This document shows positions 1 to 5,273 of a stretch of DNA of 8,139 nucleotides, piece by piece. The stretch comes from Bacilli bacterium (GTDB lineage Bacteria > Bacillota_I > Bacilli_A > RF39 > UBA660). The notes under the pieces were generated by a model. That model saw only the letters and a program-made list of their open reading frames with translations, did no database searches and was not told the origin of the DNA. The DNA lies in the NCBI GenBank assembly GCA_022793555.1, contig JAAWDB010000015.1:1-8139 (forward strand), given 5' to 3'. The translations under genes and the position numbers were made by a program. Numbering within the stretch: position 1 is the stretch's first letter; the number at the start of each line of letters is the position of its first letter.

Positions 1-54
1 ACACCTTTTGATAATTACAAATTATATTATGAAAAACATGGTTTAAATTATTGA
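1..54 (+). CDS. Possible 3' end of a gene cut by the window edge (AgrB candidate)
   Basis: Frame 1 is open from the first base to a TGA at 52-54 and would encode the last 17 residues of a protein (TPFDNYKLYYEKHGLNY). An open frame this short proves nothing by itself. The support is context: the AgrD-like gene starts 38 bases later with a strong ribosome binding site but no convincing promoter in between, so it is probably co-transcribed with a gene to its left. In Agr loci that gene is usually agrB, the membrane endopeptidase that processes AgrD. No AgrB motif is visible here, so the identity is an inference. Confidence 0.3.
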   Translation, partial: TPFDNYKLYYEKHGLNY

Positions 55-67
55 TATAGATTTAAAC
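41..67. repeat. 8-bp inverted repeat upstream of agrD
   Basis: GTTTAAAT at 41-48 is repeated as its exact reverse complement ATTTAAAC at 60-67, separated by 11 bases. It spans the stop codon of the putative upstream gene and ends 11 bases before the agrD ribosome binding site. There is no T-tract, so it is not a terminator. It could be a small mRNA hairpin between two cistrons or a protein site. In DNA this AT-rich it could also be chance. Confidence 0.35.
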
Positions 68-92
68 AAATACGATTAAAGGAGGATTGTTC

Positions 93-209
93 ATGAACTT
101 TTTAGCTAACTTACTATCTGACACTGCTTCTAAAGTTGCTAATACTGGTAGCGTTGCTTGTGTTGGATGGATTTGGGAAGAACCAGTTTGTCCTGAAGAA
201 ATTTTATAA
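93..209 (+). CDS. agrD: AgrD-like cyclic (thio)lactone autoinducer pro-peptide
   Basis: Encodes 38 residues, starting at an ATG preceded by AAAGGAGG at 78-85 (7-base spacing, an excellent ribosome binding site). It has the three AgrD parts: an N-terminal leader (MNFLANLLSD, like the MNTLFNLFFD start of Staphylococcus aureus AgrD); a core with Cys23 followed by V-G-W-I-W; and an acidic tail EEPVCPEEIL that lines up with DEVEVPKEL of S. aureus, including the conserved Pro and the Glu-Leu/Ile. By that alignment AgrB would cut after Trp28 and close a ring from Cys23 to Trp28 (CVGWIW, six residues against five in S. aureus). Where the N-terminal cut falls cannot be read from the sequence. Cys33 in the tail is unusual. 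The gene converges with agrA-agrC and shares their terminator. A small bacteriocin is the main alternative, but the tail and the adjacent AgrC/AgrA pair argue for a signal peptide. Confidence 0.82.
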   Translation: MNFLANLLSDTASKVANTGSVACVGWIWEEPVCPEEIL

Positions 210-215
210 TTTTAA

Positions 216-243
216 AAAAAGATCACGGCCATATGATCTTTTT
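216..243. terminator. Bidirectional terminator between agrD and agrC
   Basis: A perfect 10-bp stem, AAAAAGATCA (216-225) and TGATCTTTTT (234-243), encloses an 8-base loop. On the plus strand a T-rich run (TTTTTATTTTTT) follows. On the minus strand the A-run at 214-220 supplies a T-tract. It lies 6 bases after the agrD stop and touches the agrC stop at 242-244, so it probably ends both convergent transcripts. Confidence 0.8.
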
Positions 244-1510
244 ATTTTTTTTCGATAAGTATTTCATTAAAAAATAAGTCATTTATGATTGATGTTTTAA
301 TCTTTAATTTCTTACGACCAATAAGTGAGAATAGACCTACTCCATGGCCATTTAATTTTGTTGTATATTTCATTGTTCCAATTTTATCTATGTCTAACAT
401 TTCTTTAAAAGTATTTATTACTTTGATTTGATAAAATTCTTCAGTCTCTTTCATATCAATCATAACAATTTTTTCTTTACTTTTCTGGGAAGATTCTAAA
501 GCATTGTCTAATAAAATTCCTAATGCTTCGCACAATAAATTATAACTTCTAGGTGTTAAATTTTCAAAAATATCACTTTCAATATAATTATCAATTCCTA
601 AACGGATCTCTTTACAGTCAAATTTATATATCTTCTCATAAACTATACCACTTATTCCTATTGGCATCTTAGTTACTAACTGAACATTTTTAAAATTAGA
701 ATTATATTCATTAATTAAATCCTCTATAAGGACTTGAGCTTTAGAATTGGCTACACTTTTTACACCATTTAATTGATGAATGATATTATGTTTTAAAATT
801 CGATAATCTGCAACGACATTTAAATAAAACTCATTATTTTTGATTAAATTCGCATTTATTATTTTTAATTGTATATTATTAAATTCATGATACAAAAAAG
901 AAATTATTAGTATTATTAAAGATAATATTAAGATTAAATATGAAATACTTATTGATTCAAAACTATATTTTTGAATTATGTTTAAGGTTGTTAATCCCAT
1001 AGATATTAATACGATCATTACCAATAAATAGGATAAATATGGATATTTTATTTTTTTAATACTATTATATATTTTCTTTAATCCTTTTTTTAAATATTTG
1101 GAATTAAAAATTAATAACATAATAATTTGCATAAAAATAGTATCGATGTATCTTATTGTTGCTATATCAAGATCTAATAAATAAAATGGTATAACGGTTG
1201 ATAGTGTCATTACTAAAATATCTATTAACATACCAATTAAACAGATGACTGAGCCATAAAAAATAGTTTCTTTTATTTCACAGCGATAGATTAAATGATA
1301 TAGAATAAAATAAGTTATTAAAGACGTTATCATATTTAATATCGATAAATTATAGTAATTTTCCACTGTCATGATTAAACCAAAAGGTATTATTAAAAAT
1401 ATAAATTTTAAATTAATTTTTTTATTAAAATCACTTATTAGTTTAAATCCTAAAACTACAGTTAATTGCATTATGCATGCTAATATAAAATAAATTATGA
1501 TGTTTGACAT
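242..1510 (-). CDS. agrC: AgrC-like sensor histidine kinase (GHKL family, peptide receptor)
   Basis: 422 residues. The first half (about 1-208) is almost wholly hydrophobic, with some six or seven membrane segments, as in AgrC peptide receptors. A cytoplasmic kinase follows: the phosphoacceptor region around KHNIIHQL (His241), the N-box LGILLDNALESS (about 330-341, with Asp335 and Asn336), VINTF (364-368) and the G-box GHGVGL (388-393), all intact. The expected role is to bind the processed AgrD peptide at the membrane and phosphorylate AgrA. The start overlaps the end of agrA by 16 bases; AGAGGT lies about 9 bases before the ATG, so the two genes are translated as a pair. The order agrA then agrC is the reverse of the usual agrC-agrA order. 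Ligand specificity cannot be read from sequence; pairing with the 38-residue peptide rests on proximity. Confidence 0.87.
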   Translation of the reverse strand: MSNIIIYFILACIMQLTVVLGFKLISDFNKKINLKFIFLIIPFGLIMTVENYYNLSILNMITSLITYFILYHLIYRCEIKETIFYGSVICLIGMLIDILVMTLSTVIPFYLLDLDIATIRYIDTIFMQIIMLLIFNSKYLKKGLKKIYNSIKKIKYPYLSYLLVMIVLISMGLTTLNIIQKYSFESISISYLILILSLIILIISFLYHEFNNIQLKIINANLIKNNEFYLNVVADYRILKHNIIHQLNGVKSVANSKAQVLIEDLINEYNSNFKNVQLVTKMPIGISGIVYEKIYKFDCKEIRLGIDNYIESDIFENLTPRSYNLLCEALGILLDNALESSQKSKEKIVMIDMKETEEFYQIKVINTFKEMLDIDKIGTMKYTTKLNGHGVGLFSLIGRKKLKIKTSIINDLFFNEILIEKK

Positions 1511-2223
1511 ATTTTTTCTACCTCTTTTTTATATTTCTTTGAAAGATATTCTACTTTCCCACCATTATCTAATAAAAAATAATTTTTGGTCCAATTCCAT
1601 TCGTGAACTCTTTGATGATTTGCAATACAACTTCGATGAACCTGAATAAATCGTTCATCTAATAATTTTACAATATCGTTTAGATTCATATTAAGCTTAA
1701 AAACATTTGTATCAGTATGAACCAGAACTTTTCTTTCTTCTTTATCTCTCGTAATGTGTGTAATTGCCCGATAAAAAATTTGTAAATCAACATTTCTGTT
1801 CGATATGCTTAACATCTTATTATCGAAGTTTTTTTGAAAAATAAGTTCAATGTCTTTTTCTAATCGCTGTTCCATATTATAAAATTTTTCAATAAAATTA
1901 AATACTTGGTAAACACTACGATAAACTGTCTCAAACATTTTGTCGTGAGAGGTTATGAAAATGATTTCACTTTCCCAATCTTTTTCTCGAATCATTTTAG
2001 CAATTTCAATCCCACTAGTTTTCGTTTCTAATTCGATATCCATAATATACACTTTTCTTGTAGAATTGTCATCTATAATCCTTTTTAGTTCACTTGTATA
2101 TTTTGTGAAATATTTGATATTAATCGTATTATCCCTACTAATGATTACTCTTCTTAATACGTCTTTGATTGTTTCTTGGGTCTTTTTATCATCTTCAACC
2201 ACGATAAAACTTGTCAAACTCAT
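1495..2223 (-). CDS. agrA: AgrA-like response regulator with LytTR DNA-binding domain
   Basis: 242 residues. The receiver domain (about 5-125) has the acidic pair Asp11-Asp12, phosphoacceptor Asp62 in YIMDIEL, Thr91 in FITS and Lys113 in FIEKF. A LytTR domain follows (about 135-240) with the typical FIQVHRSCIAN stretch at 192-202. LytTR regulators bind direct repeats about two helical turns apart upstream of target promoters; in classical Agr these include the agr promoter itself. The start is taken as the ATG at 2221-2223 rather than the GTG just before it, because AAAGGA is spaced 6 bases from the ATG but only 3 from the GTG. It is the first gene of the agrA-agrC pair and has its own promoter. 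No clear LytTR repeat pair was seen at that promoter; the agrD promoter lies outside the window. Confidence 0.88.
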   Translation of the reverse strand: MSLTSFIVVEDDKKTQETIKDVLRRVIISRDNTINIKYFTKYTSELKRIIDDNSTRKVYIMDIELETKTSGIEIAKMIREKDWESEIIFITSHDKMFETVYRSVYQVFNFIEKFYNMEQRLEKDIELIFQKNFDNKMLSISNRNVDLQIFYRAITHITRDKEERKVLVHTDTNVFKLNMNLNDIVKLLDERFIQVHRSCIANHQRVHEWNWTKNYFLLDNGGKVEYLSKKYKKEVEKICQTS

Positions 2224-2250
2224 CACCTATCCTTTTGTTTACTAATTGCA

Positions 2251-2259
2251 ATTATATCA
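2251..2259 (-). promoter_or_regulatory. Extended -10 promoter of agrA-agrC
   Basis: On the minus strand TGATATAAT gives a consensus TATAAT (2251-2256) with the upstream TG of an extended -10 element. The -35 position (ATGGTC, about 2274-2279) is poor, which the extended -10 can offset. A perfect 12-bp palindrome TATTTTAAAATA (2262-2273) fills most of the spacer and could be an operator or chance. The predicted transcript starts near 2244, leaving a leader of about 20 bases with the ribosome binding site. Confidence 0.6.
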
Positions 2260-2280
2260 TATATTTTAAAATAGACCATA

Positions 2281-2308
2281 CAAAAAACACAATTTATGGA
2301 AAATTGTG
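2281..2308 (-). terminator. Terminator at the end of the spoIID-spoIIQ region
   Basis: On the minus strand CACAATTT and AAATTGTG form a perfect 8-bp stem with a 5-base loop (2288-2308), followed by TTTTTTG (2281-2287). The stop codon of the actin-like gene lies inside the hairpin. It separates the sporulation-gene transcript from the agrA promoter just downstream. Confidence 0.72.
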
Positions 2309-2908
2309 CCAATTTGTTTGATTTAGTAAATATTTGTCGTAATTTTCGTAATATAAAATTCTTTTTTCGAATAGATTTTCATACTCTTTGGCCATTAAAG
2401 GTATGTTTTTATTCGATCCAATTAAGATTATCTTTTTTATTGATTGTTCATTTTTTAATAACCGCTTGATAAATTCTTCAAGGGAAAAATTGATTTTCTT
2501 ATTCCAAGTTAAAGTAATTTTTTCATTCTTTTGCAAGTAAGTAAAATAAGCATAATTAGAATGTATATTAATCCATAGCGTATTTTTGGATAATTGATAT
2601 AGATTTTTTTCTTTAATAAACTTTATTTCATCAATAGGTAATTCATCAAAAATTAATTGGATAATTTCTTTATCTACTTCTTCAAAAGTGGGAGGAGTAA
2701 TAAAATAAATAATATTGCGACGAAATCGTTTTATTATTTTTTGTTTTTTTAAAAATGTGCTTAACTGTTTTTGAAATTTAGGTCGATGAATAATTTTACC
2801 GTATTGGATGGTTTTTGGTAATAAATTATAAGTAATAAATCGATTTTCTTTTTTCATAAAACAATGGATATTATCGTCTGCTAGATATATGATTATTTTA
2901 TTTTTCAT
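2294..2908 (-). CDS. Short, highly diverged actin-like (MreB/Mbl-type) protein
   Basis: 204 residues from the ATG at 2906-2908, which has GAGGG six bases upstream; the ATG four codons earlier has no ribosome binding site. Several stretches line up with MreB in order: KIIIYLADDN with the first beta strands (phosphate-1 region); YGKIIHRPKFQKQL with the MreB GVIADYTVALVML region; IIYFITPPTFEEVDKEII with VVIGVPIGITDVERRAIL; NTLWINIHSNYAYFTYL with NMVVDIGGGTTEVAVISL; IKKIILIGSNKNIP with IERGIFLTGGGSLL. The glycine-rich nucleotide loops are lost (DIGGGT has become NIHSNY), and about 140 residues corresponding to subdomain IIB are missing, so ATP binding is doubtful. It follows spoIIQ, where B. subtilis has spoIIID-mbl. 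A diverged or non-catalytic Mbl relative is the best reading; it was recognised by eye, without a profile search. Confidence 0.55.
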   Translation of the reverse strand: MKNKIIIYLADDNIHCFMKKENRFITYNLLPKTIQYGKIIHRPKFQKQLSTFLKKQKIIKRFRRNIIYFITPPTFEEVDKEIIQLIFDELPIDEIKFIKEKNLYQLSKNTLWINIHSNYAYFTYLQKNEKITLTWNKKINFSLEEFIKRLLKNEQSIKKIILIGSNKNIPLMAKEYENLFEKRILYYENYDKYLLNQTNWHNFP

Positions 2909-2939
2909 AGAATCCCTCATTTTTGTTTTAGAAAGTGAA

Positions 2940-2970
2940 TCACCTCTTATTGTTTGTGGATAAGAGGTGA
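2940..2970 (+). terminator. Perfect 11-bp hairpin between spoIIQ and the actin-like gene
   Basis: TCACCTCTTAT (2940-2950) and ATAAGAGGTGA (2960-2970) form a perfect stem with a 9-base loop. The good T-tract (GTTTTTTATTTATTT, 2971-2985) lies on the plus-strand side, so the signal would best stop transcription running antisense to the genes. In the gene direction only TTCACTTTCT follows, which would make a weak or partial terminator between spoIIQ and the downstream gene. No plus-strand gene is seen here, so its role is uncertain. Confidence 0.55.
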
Positions 2971-2975
2971 GTTTT

Positions 2976-3626
2976 TTATTTATTTAAGTCTTCTAATTTC
3001 ATTTCAAAGAAATCAATTGGATTTACTAAATTACCATTAATATATACTTCAAATAATAGACAATTCTGTTTTTCATTTTCTAATTTGTTCGCACCACTGG
3101 TTCCAATAATATCGTTAGTTTTTACGTTCATTCCAGTAGTTACTTTAACATCACTTAAGCTATAATAAATAACCGTTACGTTAGAATTATATTCTACTGT
3201 CACTACAGAACCTAGAATTTCATCTTCTTTGACATCTTTTACTGTACCATCTACACTTGCTAAAACATCAAATGATTCATCACTACTATACAACACTCCT
3301 GTATTTTGCATATAGGTATTTTCATAATAGATTAAAGAGTTTTGTTGTTTTTCTGCGTCATCTTCAAAGTTATAAAAACTTTTACTAATTGTTACACCGT
3401 CTTTGGTAAAAGGGATAATTGGTTTTTCAGGAACGGGACTTACTACATAGATATCACTGTTTTCTTGGTTATCCACATTAACGGTTACAGAGTTGTCATT
3501 CTGATTTAATTCAGGGGCCGTAAAATTTAAACTATTGTTTAAAAAATATACGGTAGCAAATAAACAAAAAACTACTAATCCATAAATACTTGGTAATACA
3601 AATCCTTTTAATTTTCTTTTTTTCAT
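2976..3626 (-). CDS. spoIIQ: SpoIIQ-like LytM/M23 protein with zinc ligands lost
   Basis: 216 residues: a short basic N-terminus, one membrane segment (about 9-30), a linker rich in Asn and Asp, and a LytM/peptidase-M23 fold (about 75-207) with GVLYSSDESFDVLASVDGTV and LLFEVYINGNLVNP typical of the family. In Bacillus, SpoIIQ is made in the forespore and pairs through its LytM domain with SpoIIIAH of the mother cell, bridging the two membranes during engulfment and the SpoIIIA channel. The zinc sites are gone: HxGxD reads N108-T-G-V-L, the HxH pair reads C189-L-L191, and the middle His is S157. It should therefore act as a scaffold. Length is nearer the clostridial form (about 220) than that of B. 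subtilis (283). AAGG lies 7 bases before the ATG. It sits right after spoIID and behind a sigma-F-like promoter. Confidence 0.82.
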   Translation of the reverse strand: MKKRKLKGFVLPSIYGLVVFCLFATVYFLNNSLNFTAPELNQNDNSVTVNVDNQENSDIYVVSPVPEKPIIPFTKDGVTISKSFYNFEDDAEKQQNSLIYYENTYMQNTGVLYSSDESFDVLASVDGTVKDVKEDEILGSVVTVEYNSNVTVIYYSLSDVKVTTGMNVKTNDIIGTSGANKLENEKQNCLLFEVYINGNLVNPIDFFEMKLEDLNK

Positions 3627-3645
3627 GGTCTCACCTTCCTACACC

Positions 3646-3674
3646 TAGTTTGACCATGTCTACCAATTTTATAC
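3646..3674 (-). promoter_or_regulatory. Candidate sigma-F promoter of spoIIQ
   Basis: On the minus strand GTATA (3670-3674) is followed after 14 bases by GGTCAAACTA (3646-3655). These fit the forespore sigma-F consensus (GYWTA, then GGnnAnAnTn). The predicted start near 3639 would give a leader of about 13 bases holding the ribosome binding site. It sits at the spoIID stop codon, immediately upstream of spoIIQ, which is a known sigma-F target in B. subtilis. The match was made by eye. Confidence 0.6.
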
Positions 3675-3676
3675 AG

Positions 3677-4624
3677 TTATATTTTTGAAAATTCAATATT
3701 TTGATAATAGTGGGTTAAAATTTCTTGATAAGTTTTACCTTCTTTGGCCATGCCATTCGCACCATATTGGCTCATTCCCACGCCATGTCCACTTCCTCTG
3801 GTGGTAATTTTTACGCTATTTTCGATCGTAATATCAAAATCGGTAGAACGAAGACTTAGTTTTTTTCGAACATCGGTTCCTTTCATAAGATTGCCATTTA
3901 TCCTTAATGTATTTATGCGTCCTGTGCTAGTACGATTGATATCACTAATATTTATTTCTTCACAAGATATATTTAATAGATTACAAAAGTCTTGTTTTGA
4001 GAATTCTTTGGTAACTTCGTAATTTTGTAATGATTCGTTATCCCAATTAGAATCTACACTGGTTAAATAAGGTAATGCCTCTTGGAAAACTAATTCACAG
4101 TTTTCTGTTTGACCATTACTCATTGAAAAATAGAATGATTCAATAGTTTGTCCTTGATACGTCATAATATCTCCTTTTGTTTCCTGGACAGCGGTTTTAA
4201 TTTTATCATAGTTTTTTTCATAATCAGCTCCCCATTTGTTTTGCATTTGTTCGGGTGTATTGTAGGCTTGATCGGCAACACCGATGATAATATCATAAGA
4301 TTCGGAACGATGCTCCATTTTATAAGTTGCAAAAGTTCTGGCAGCGATGGCTTGTGCTTTTAATGCTTCTATTTCAAAGGACGCTGGCATTTCTGCAGCA
4401 ACGACACCAATAATATAATCTTCTAAATTCATATTTTCGATTTTTGTGGTTGTCGGATCATAGACACGAATTATTTTTTCTTGCGATTCTTCTTTTGGCT
4501 CATTTTTAATTTCTTCATGAGTTTCACCATCAAAAGAAAAGTTAGTTTTCTTCTTAAAACTAACTTCAATTAATAATACAATACTTAAACTAACGATTAC
4601 ACCACATAAAATTTTATTTTTCAT
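3677..4624 (-). CDS. spoIID: SpoIID, stage II sporulation lytic transglycosylase
   Basis: 315 residues: a membrane anchor (about 5-21), a charged linker, then the SpoIID domain (about 50-313). Visible hallmarks are LEDYIIGVVAAEMP with the catalytic Glu78, EALKAQAIAARTFA (86-99), DQAY (118-121), the SMSNGQTE region (167-174), LPYLTSVDSNWD and the C-terminal GHGVGMSQYGANGMA (279-293). SpoIID cleaves glycan strands lacking stem peptides and works with SpoIIP and SpoIIM at the engulfing mother-cell membrane. Length is close to B. subtilis SpoIID (343). AAGGAG overlaps the ywzB stop and lies 6 bases before the ATG, so translation follows on from ywzB. No convincing sigma-E promoter was found in ywzB or its upstream overlap, although spoIID is a sigma-E gene in Bacillus. 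Confidence 0.95.
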   Translation of the reverse strand: MKNKILCGVIVSLSIVLLIEVSFKKKTNFSFDGETHEEIKNEPKEESQEKIIRVYDPTTTKIENMNLEDYIIGVVAAEMPASFEIEALKAQAIAARTFATYKMEHRSESYDIIIGVADQAYNTPEQMQNKWGADYEKNYDKIKTAVQETKGDIMTYQGQTIESFYFSMSNGQTENCELVFQEALPYLTSVDSNWDNESLQNYEVTKEFSKQDFCNLLNISCEEINISDINRTSTGRINTLRINGNLMKGTDVRKKLSLRSTDFDITIENSVKITTRGSGHGVGMSQYGANGMAKEGKTYQEILTHYYQNIEFSKI

Positions 4625-4633
4625 AAGTGCTCC

Positions 4634-4831
4634 TTAAAGAATGCGACATGAATTTAAAAAGTCAAAGGTAAAATTGGTTAAAAGATATCCCATAATAATA
4701 CTTAAGACCATTACTAAGATTCTTGATTCCCAGATTTTATTTGTCTTCATCCATTTGTCAAAATTAACTCCTGTTAAAGCATATGCACTAAGCATGACAA
4801 AAAAGACATATAAATATACTTTAATATTCAC
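4634..4831 (-). CDS. ywzB: Small membrane protein of the DUF1146 (YwzB) family
   Basis: 65 residues with two membrane segments (about 4-20 and 37-58) around the motif TGVNFDKWMKTNKIWESRIL, which matches the family pattern of a loop ending in an Arg-Ile/Leu-Leu helix followed by a second helix ending NFxFDF. Function is unknown. In B. subtilis ywzB lies between the ATP synthase genes and murAA-spoIID, and here too it directly precedes spoIID (9-base gap), which supports the call. The start is a GTG that overlaps the end of rpiB by 11 bases, with only a weak GAAG upstream, so expression probably depends on coupling to rpiB. It is slightly shorter at the N-terminus than the usual length of roughly 75 residues. 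Confidence 0.78.
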   Translation of the reverse strand: MNIKVYLYVFFVMLSAYALTGVNFDKWMKTNKIWESRILVMVLSIIMGYLLTNFTFDFLNSCRIL

Positions 4832-5273
4832 TATCTTCGTTACTTTCGTAAAAACTTATTTTGTTTATCCTTTTTAAGTGTCGTTCTTCGGAAGGATTTT
4901 TGGTAGTAACAAACATATCTACGATTTCTTTGGCAGTTTCGTCGGATAATCCTCCCAAAGCTATGACATTGGCTCCATTATGATTTCTAGCTTTAAAAGC
5001 ATCATCACTATTTAATACTCTAGCACATCTTATCCCTTTTACTTTATTTGCAGCAATACTAATACCGATACCATTGCCACAAATAAGGATTCCTAAGGCA
5101 TTAGCATTATCTAATACTTTTTTACATACATCAAAAGCAAAATCTGGATAATCATCTAAAGGGTGATTAGGAATATTAGAAATTTCTACTTCTAAACCTT
5201 TTTCTTTTAAGTATTCTTCTAAAACATTTCTTATTTCAACGCCTTGATGATCGGCTCCCATAAATATTTTCAT
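4821..5273 (-). CDS. rpiB: Ribose-5-phosphate isomerase B (RpiB/LacAB family)
   Basis: 150 residues, the full length of the family. It interconverts ribose 5-phosphate and ribulose 5-phosphate in the cytoplasm, feeding nucleotide and pentose metabolism. GADHQG (6-11) carries the phosphate/substrate Asp-His pair, LDDYPDFA (39-46) is typical, and the catalytic Cys65 lies in CGNGIGISIAANK, where CGTGIG or CGSGIG is more usual. RNHNGANVIALGG (96-108) and the ERHLKRI stretch (130-136, His132) complete the active site. The start ATG overlaps the TGA of the ATP-grasp gene (ATGA), so the two are probably translationally coupled. RpiB sits in the same chromosomal neighbourhood in B. subtilis (ywlF). 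LacA/LacB isomerases share the fold, but no lac genes are present. Confidence 0.92.
   Translation of the reverse strand: MKIFMGADHQGVEIRNVLEEYLKEKGLEVEISNIPNHPLDDYPDFAFDVCKKVLDNANALGILICGNGIGISIAANKVKGIRCARVLNSDDAFKARNHNGANVIALGGLSDETAKEIVDMFVTTKNPSEERHLKRINKISFYESNEDSEY

Noticed and set aside
51..79. Promoter for agrD between the putative upstream gene and its ribosome binding site
   Set aside because: TTGATA at 51-56 has only GATTAA at 17-base spacing, and a start there would fall inside the ribosome binding site; co-transcription from the left is more likely.
1955..2245. Plus-strand open frame of 96 codons inside agrA
   Set aside because: It is antisense to a well-supported response regulator, has no ribosome binding site, and its low-complexity hydrophobic translation is what AT-rich antisense DNA gives.
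2909..2920. Four-residue extension of the actin-like protein
   Set aside because: The extension itself contains the GAGGG ribosome binding site of the downstream ATG, and nothing suitable precedes the first ATG.
3744..4022. Plus-strand open frame of 92 codons inside spoIID
   Set aside because: Antisense shadow of conserved SpoIID motifs, without start signals or family features.
4148..4363. Plus-strand open frame of 71 codons inside spoIID
   Set aside because: Antisense shadow of the conserved SpoIID core, no ribosome binding site.
4625..4831. Sigma-E promoter for spoIID within ywzB
   Set aside because: CATATGCT occurs on the minus strand in the ywzB region, but no ATA-type -35 lies at the required 13-15 base spacing.
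4641..4877. Plus-strand open frame of 78 codons across ywzB and the rpiB end
   Set aside because: Antisense to ywzB, which matches DUF1146 and the expected gene order; no ribosome binding site.
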